The notes under the pieces: model-generated | Database searches by the model: none | Told to the model about the DNA's origin: nothing | Seen by the model: only the letters and a program-made list of their open reading frames with translations | NCBI RefSeq assembly: GCF_045862395.1 | Contig: NZ_AP023087.1 | Span: 4,584,066-4,648,065, forward strand | Length of the DNA stretch: 64,000 nucleotides | Direction: 5' to 3' | Source: Marinicellulosiphila megalodicopiae | GTDB taxonomy: Bacteria; Pseudomonadota; Gammaproteobacteria; Pseudomonadales; Natronospirillaceae | Part shown: positions 59,624-64,000 of the stretch, in pieces | Numbering within the stretch: the first letter of the stretch is position 1 | How the letters are laid out: the number at the start of each line of letters is the position of its first letter | Program-made: the position numbers and the translations under genes

Positions 59624-61000
59624 TTACTTCCCAATACAAAACGAGCCAAAAATCTTTCCAAGCAAATCATCACTTGTAAACTCGCCTGTGATTTCATTCA
59701 ACGCATTTTGTGCTGCTCTTAAATCTTCAGCTAGTAGCTCGCCTGCGCCGTAACCTTGTAATTGCATTTTTCCGTTTTCTAGGGATTCTTGTGCAGCGGT
59801 TAGCGATTCTAGATGTCGGCGTCTGGCGATGAATCCGCCTTCGGTGGTTGAGTCGAATCCCATGATTTTTTTAAGATGGTTTTGCAGTAACTCAACGCCT
59901 AAGTTTTGTTTGGCGCTTAATCGGATTACAGTTTGATCCGTTGGGGTTTTGTCTGTGCTGATGGACTCGTTGGTTTGATCGATTTTGTTTCGAACTAATG
60001 TAATCTTTGACATTTGTCCACCGTGAGATAGGTAAGTACTTACAAACTCTGGATCGATTTGTTCGATGATGTGTTCATCAGTGGTTTGGCTGTCGACTAC
60101 TAACAAGACTTGATCGGCTTGTTTGATTTCGTTCCAAGCGCGCTCGATGCCGATTCTTTCTACTTCGTCTGGTGCATCGCGAAGGCCGGCTGTATCAATT
60201 ATGTGCAATGGCATGCCATCGATGTGTATATGCTCGCGTAAGACGTCGCGAGTCGTGCCAGCGATATCGGTGACAATTGCGCTGTCTTTGCCAGAGAGGG
60301 CGTTTAAAAGGGACGATTTACCCGCATTTGGCTTACCAGCGATGACCACTGTCATGCCTTCACGCAAAAGTGTGCCTTTGTTGGCTTGTTTGAATACGTC
60401 GTTTAATTGGGATTCGATAGCTAATAAGTCGCTTTCTACTTTTCCATCTGCTAAAAAATCGATTTCTTCTTCTGGAAAATCTATCGACGCTTCGACGTAA
60501 ATTCTTAGGTTCACTAAGCTGTCGACCATTTGATGAATTTGTTTTGAAAACTCACCTTGCAGCGAGCGTATTGCGCAACGCGCTGCTTGTTCTGATGAAG
60601 ACTCAATTAAATCAGCAATGGCTTCGGCTTGGGTCAAATCCATTTTGTCATTCATAAACGCGCGTTGTGAAAACTCACCGGGCTGTGCCAATCTTGCGCC
60701 GTGGCTTAATGCGGTTTTAAGTAATAAATCCATGATGACACTGCCACCATGACCTTGAAGTTCGATCACGTCTTCGCCTGTAAACGAGTGGGGCGCTTTG
60801 AAATACAATGCAATGCCTTGGTCTAATACGGTTTCTTGGTCATCGTAAAAATCGCAATAATGGGCGTGGCGAACTTTGGGTATGAATTTAATTAGTTTTT
60901 CGGCAATAGTAAGTGCTTGCACACCTGATAATCTAACAATACCTACACCACCTTGTCCCGGTGCCGTTGCAATTGCTGCGATTGTGTCTTGTTTCATCAT
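59624..61000 (-). CDS. mnmE: tRNA modification GTPase MnmE
   Basis: 458 residues. It has an N-terminal folate-binding domain (TIAAIATAPGQGGVGIVRLSG), a helical domain, and the inserted G domain with GKPNAGKSSLLNALSG (G1), DIAGTTRD (G2), DTAGLRD (G3) and NKID (G4). The C-terminal CIGK motif supplies the catalytic Cys. With MnmG it makes cmnm5 at U34 of several tRNAs. Two start Met codons lie side by side; the first (61000) suits the AGG upstream. It is the normal neighbour of yidC near oriC. Confidence 0.96.
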   Translation of the reverse strand: MMKQDTIAAIATAPGQGGVGIVRLSGVQALTIAEKLIKFIPKVRHAHYCDFYDDQETVLDQGIALYFKAPHSFTGEDVIELQGHGGSVIMDLLLKTALSHGARLAQPGEFSQRAFMNDKMDLTQAEAIADLIESSSEQAARCAIRSLQGEFSKQIHQMVDSLVNLRIYVEASIDFPEEEIDFLADGKVESDLLAIESQLNDVFKQANKGTLLREGMTVVIAGKPNAGKSSLLNALSGKDSAIVTDIAGTTRDVLREHIHIDGMPLHIIDTAGLRDAPDEVERIGIERAWNEIKQADQVLLVVDSQTTDEHIIEQIDPEFVSTYLSHGGQMSKITLVRNKIDQTNESISTDKTPTDQTVIRLSAKQNLGVELLQNHLKKIMGFDSTTEGGFIARRRHLESLTAAQESLENGKMQLQGYGAGELLAEDLRAAQNALNEITGEFTSDDLLGKIFGSFCIGK

Positions 61001-61064
61001 GTTTATTGCCTTTGCTGTTTAATATCAATTACAGCCTGTTTAGTGGTTTTACATTGTTATTGTT

Positions 61065-61093
61065 AAAAAAAAAGACTCCAAGGAGCCTTTTTT
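61065..61093 (-). terminator. Rho-independent terminator after yidC
   Basis: Read on the minus strand, GGCTCC / GGAGTC (61074-61087, one G-U) with a TT loop is followed by a T-run of nine. It separates yidC from mnmE, so mnmE probably has its own promoter. Confidence 0.8.
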
Positions 61094-61110
61094 AAATTTG
61101 GATGTTCTAA

Positions 61111-62874
61111 TTATTTCGCAGCAGCTTCTGCTTTGGCAAGCGCTTCTTCACGATCGATTTGTTTGTTTACAATATATTGCTGACAGATTGTGAAAATGTT
61201 GTTCACTGTCCAGTACAACATTAAACCTGCTGGCATTCCGAAAATTATAAAGAACAAAGTCATACCAATTGGCATAAATTTGAATATTTTTTGTTGCATT
61301 GGATCCATGTTGGCAGATTGTGTCATCTTCATTTGGAAATACATAGACACACCCATCAATACAGGGAAGATGAATAATGGATCCGCTGCTGATAAATCTT
61401 GAATCCAAAGTGTAAATGGCATTTGACGAATTTCAACGGCTTCGATTAATACCCAATAGAGTGAAATCCAGATTGGCATTTGTACAAGCATTGGTAAACA
61501 CCCACTAACTGGGTTGATGCCTTCCTTTTTATAGAATTTCATTAATTCAGTGGACATTTTTTGGCGGTCATCACCGTAACGTTCACGTAATTGAGTCATT
61601 TTAGGCGCTAATTTTTTCATTTTTGCCATAGACTTCATACTTTTTTGTGAAAGCGGGAAGAAAACAAATTTCACTAAAAGCGTTAGCAAAATAATTGCTA
61701 AACCCCAGTTAGGCACAAATGATTGAATTTTAGTTAATACCCAATAAATTGGTTTTGCAAAAATATAGAACATCCCATAATCAACTGAATGTTTTAGGCC
61801 TTCATGGTATTCATCAAGCTGTTCTTGTAATTCAGGTCCTACCCATAATTTTGCAGATAATGTTTTTGTTGCACCAGGCTTTAATTCAAACTCTTCGCTT
61901 TCGTTAATGGCAAAGTAATAATCATACCCTTTTGGTAAACCCATTTTTTGATGTTGCGTTTCGTTTTGGTTTGGAATCCATGCAACTACAAAGTATTTTT
62001 GGCTAAATGCAACATAACCACCTGTTACGGTTTGATTAAGTGAGAAAGCACCTTTGGTTGGTAATTTTGCAGATTCTTTTGCTAAGTCTTTGAATTTATA
62101 TTTATCCCAAATGCTTTCTTCGGCTTGATTATCAAAAGCAAATCCAACAAACGAGGCTGCCGTTGTACTTTGGGCAGGATCAGGAGAATCATCACGTTTT
62201 AAACGATTATCTAATTTTACTTTTACATCAGCATCTGAAATATTTTTTACTTCATAACTTACGTTGATGATGTATTTGCCTTTGTAGAATGTATAGATTT
62301 TCGTCAATTCTAAATCAGACTGTCCTGTGTAAGTTAAACGAACATCTAGTGAATCTTGGCCGTCTTCTAAGTTGTAAGTGGTTTTTTCAGCTGAAAATAA
62401 ACTTGCGTCTACATCGTTACTGCTACTGCGTAAATAACTTTGCGCAACAAATAAATAATTATTGGTGTTATTTAAAATCGTAACGGGTGTATCGCTGTGC
62501 TCTAAAGAAACAGAATAATCATTTAGTGCTGTGTAAACGATATCGCCATTTTTAGAATTAATTTTCACACTTAATAAGTCTGTGTGAATATCAATTAGTG
62601 CATTTTCAGTGATAACAGGTTCGTCTTGAACTTGGGGGGAAGTACTTGAAGTAGTTGGATTTGAAACTAAACCATCTTCAGAATTTATGTCTGTTTGAGA
62701 ATCTTGACCTGAATTATCCGTAAATGAAGTATTTACTGAAGTGTCAGTCATTGTTGATTCTTGAGCATTTTCTAAAGCTCTGGCATCAATATCTTGTGTT
62801 TGTTTCCACTGAACGACTAAATATAAGCTCGCAACAGCAAAAGCGCCAAAAAGGCCAATACGGCGGTAATCCAT
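61111..62874 (-). CDS. yidC: Membrane protein insertase YidC
   Basis: About 587 residues. An N-terminal membrane helix (RIGLFGAFAVASLYLVVQW) and a periplasmic beta-sandwich domain of about 300 residues (with a Ser/Thr-rich linker) precede the C-terminal insertase core of five helices (NWGLAIILLTLLVKFVFFPLS..., MPIWISLYWVLIEAVEIRQMPF). It inserts proteins into the inner membrane alone or with Sec. The ATG at 62874 is chosen over an upstream TTG because GGAACC precedes it. It lies 71 bp from rnpA with no yidD gene between. Confidence 0.96.
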   Translation of the reverse strand: MDYRRIGLFGAFAVASLYLVVQWKQTQDIDARALENAQESTMTDTSVNTSFTDNSGQDSQTDINSEDGLVSNPTTSSTSPQVQDEPVITENALIDIHTDLLSVKINSKNGDIVYTALNDYSVSLEHSDTPVTILNNTNNYLFVAQSYLRSSSNDVDASLFSAEKTTYNLEDGQDSLDVRLTYTGQSDLELTKIYTFYKGKYIINVSYEVKNISDADVKVKLDNRLKRDDSPDPAQSTTAASFVGFAFDNQAEESIWDKYKFKDLAKESAKLPTKGAFSLNQTVTGGYVAFSQKYFVVAWIPNQNETQHQKMGLPKGYDYYFAINESEEFELKPGATKTLSAKLWVGPELQEQLDEYHEGLKHSVDYGMFYIFAKPIYWVLTKIQSFVPNWGLAIILLTLLVKFVFFPLSQKSMKSMAKMKKLAPKMTQLRERYGDDRQKMSTELMKFYKKEGINPVSGCLPMLVQMPIWISLYWVLIEAVEIRQMPFTLWIQDLSAADPLFIFPVLMGVSMYFQMKMTQSANMDPMQQKIFKFMPIGMTLFFIIFGMPAGLMLYWTVNNIFTICQQYIVNKQIDREEALAKAEAAAK

Positions 62875-62945
62875 GATGGGTTCCAATTAAAAAGTAGGGT
62901 TAAAAAATGTGCGCTATGCTACCTGCTAAGCGTATTTTTTTCCAG

Positions 62946-63323
62946 TTAATTGGTATTTTCAATGCGTTTTTTTAATCGTTTTAGTAAAGATTGGATCGTT
63001 TGATCAAGTTTAGGATTATCTAAGTCTTGTGTCGCTTTACGGGCTAGAACGATAAAATCAAATTTTTGAAGGTTTTGTGCATTTTTGTTAAAAATTCTAA
63101 AATTTTCACGAAAATGTCGTTTGATACGGTTACGAGCAACCGCGGTTTTGACTTGTTTTTTTGCAATTATAAAACCGATTCGATTGGTATCTAAATCTGT
63201 TTTTTTAGCAAGAAGGGTTATTTCTGAGCAAGAGATTTTTGCGTCTACGTGATCAAAAACGTTACGAAAATCCCCTGGAGTCAGAAGTCGACTAGTTCGA
63301 GCAAATTCGTAACGTTTTTTCAT
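62946..63323 (-). CDS. rnpA: Ribonuclease P protein component
   Basis: 125 residues, basic. The family marks are FRNVFDH..., IGFIIAKKQVKTAVARNRIKRHFRENFR (the RNR motif) and FDFIVLARKAT. It assists the RNase P RNA in tRNA 5' processing. It starts 11 bp after rpmH on the same strand, the usual operon. Confidence 0.95.
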   Translation of the reverse strand: MKKRYEFARTSRLLTPGDFRNVFDHVDAKISCSEITLLAKKTDLDTNRIGFIIAKKQVKTAVARNRIKRHFRENFRIFNKNAQNLQKFDFIVLARKATQDLDNPKLDQTIQSLLKRLKKRIENTN

Positions 63324-63334
63324 TGATCAGCAAA

Positions 63335-63469
63335 TTATGCGCACAACTCTTTACGGCCTTTAGCACGACGACGCGCTAAAATTTGACGACCAGATTTTGT
63401 TGCCATACGAGCACGAAAACCGTGTGTACGTTTACGCTTGATAACGCTTGGTTGAAATGTTCTTTTCAT
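63335..63469 (-). CDS. rpmH: 50S ribosomal protein L34
   Basis: 44 residues, MKRTFQPSVIKRKRTHGFRA, ending LARRRAKGRKELCA; strongly basic and of normal length. GGAAACC lies before the ATG. It is too short for most automated frame lists. It opens the rpmH-rnpA-yidC unit and marks the oriC neighbourhood. Confidence 0.97.
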   Translation of the reverse strand: MKRTFQPSVIKRKRTHGFRARMATKSGRQILARRRAKGRKELCA

Positions 63470-64000
63470 AGTGGTTTCCAGGATAACTCGAAAATCGAGA
63501 ATTGTTCAAAAATTGGAGGGCGGATTTTATAGATAAATGTTTGGTTTGGCAATGTAAATTTCCATATTGATTGTAACTTTTTTAACCATTCAATGAAATC
63601 TTATTCTTGAAAAGTATTTTTTTAAAAACGTTTTTTCATTTTCTTTTTAATATTAGTTATTACTTATATAGATAAAGTATATATATTTTTATTTATTGTT
63701 ATTGTTCATTGTTATTAGAGAGACGCTTTTTTGTTGGTAAGCGACTCTAAGGCACAGAGTTATTGGTGTGTAGCTTGTGCATTTAGCTTTGAGAATTCCA
63801 TTATATTCTAAGCTCAAGTAGTGTATGAGCGTGGGATAACTATCGGTTTTATCCACAGTGTTTTATCCACAGAGTTGTCCTCGTTTTTTCCTATTTGTTT
63901 TAACGCCGTTTTACCTGTGTTTATAAAGCTGTTGTTTATGTGTGTATAAAATATCATTTTTTAGTTTTTAACCCTTTAAAACAAGCATTTCTTATGTGGA
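63470..64000. promoter_or_regulatory. AT-rich region with DnaA boxes, probable oriC/dnaA upstream region
   Basis: No gene. Two perfect TTATCCACA boxes lie at 63849-63857 and 63863-63871, and a TGTGGA at the very end (63995-64000) may begin a reverse box cut by the edge. An AT-rich stretch at about 63590-63720 could be an unwinding element. In many gammaproteobacteria oriC lies between rpmH and dnaA, which agrees. The rpmH promoter must also be here; I could not place its hexamers reliably. Confidence 0.7.

Overview
The window is AT-rich bacterial chromosome from what looks like a free-living, probably marine gammaproteobacterium. The right end carries the conserved origin-proximal block rpmH-rnpA-yidC-mnmE (minus strand), followed by an AT-rich region with two perfect DnaA boxes, so the window stops at or just before oriC/dnaA. 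The genus cannot be read from sequence alone. A marine, polysaccharide-using lifestyle is suggested by a laminarinase-like GH16 lipoprotein, many PKD, TSP3 and c-heme surface proteins, and a self-sufficient P450.

Layout. 0-5.2 kb: end of a TerB-like gene, then a multiheme DUF1587/1595/1592/1588/1585 lipoprotein with a Tat-exported DUF1552 partner. 5.2-19.2 kb: housekeeping and metabolic genes (GrpB-like, MATE, cupin, GST, PhoD-like, LysR, chorismate mutase, DUF2461, folA, hpt, CapA-like, HAD, rho, a zinc-ribbon protein). 19.5-28.3 kb: a second Tat protein/c-heme lipoprotein pair and a 1451-residue lipoprotein ending in an ABC sugar-binding domain. 28.3-39 kb: an accessory island with a 260-bp IS5-like MITE, alkD-like, kptA, grpB and a retron. 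39-48 kb: DEAD-box helicase, a TetR-controlled P450-reductase fusion and a PKD lipoprotein with a terminal heme site. 48-53 kb: SDR/LysR pair, a membrane-anchored AraC regulator and GH16. 53-56.5 kb: 32-bp REP-type repeats, a frameshifted TSP3/FG-GAP gene and a RAYT transposase flanked by REPs. 56.5-64 kb: small proteins, a PH-domain membrane pair and the oriC-proximal block.

The most interesting system is the retron at about 31.4-38.7 kb. A WGR-domain HEAT-repeat protein (1009 aa) overlaps a winged-helix/SWIM zinc-finger protein (545 aa). An approximately 230-nt non-coding segment follows, with a closing a1/a2 inverted repeat, an msr-type hairpin and a perfect 21-bp msd stem. The retron-type reverse transcriptase comes next (NAEPH, YADD and VTG motifs) and ends in a hydrophobic segment that looks like a C-terminal membrane anchor. 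A GyrI-like ligand-binding protein and a 30-codon reading frame follow before a terminator. I read the first three proteins plus the ncRNA as one defence-type operon. The membrane-anchored RT and the GyrI-like tail are the parts I would check first for novelty.

Other notable points: a kptA-grpB duplication in which one kptA has decayed to a remnant; recent tandem duplications inside several genes; a RAYT with REP arrays on both sides; a 25-bp palindromic operator in front of the P450 fusion; and apparent absence of yidD between rnpA and yidC.
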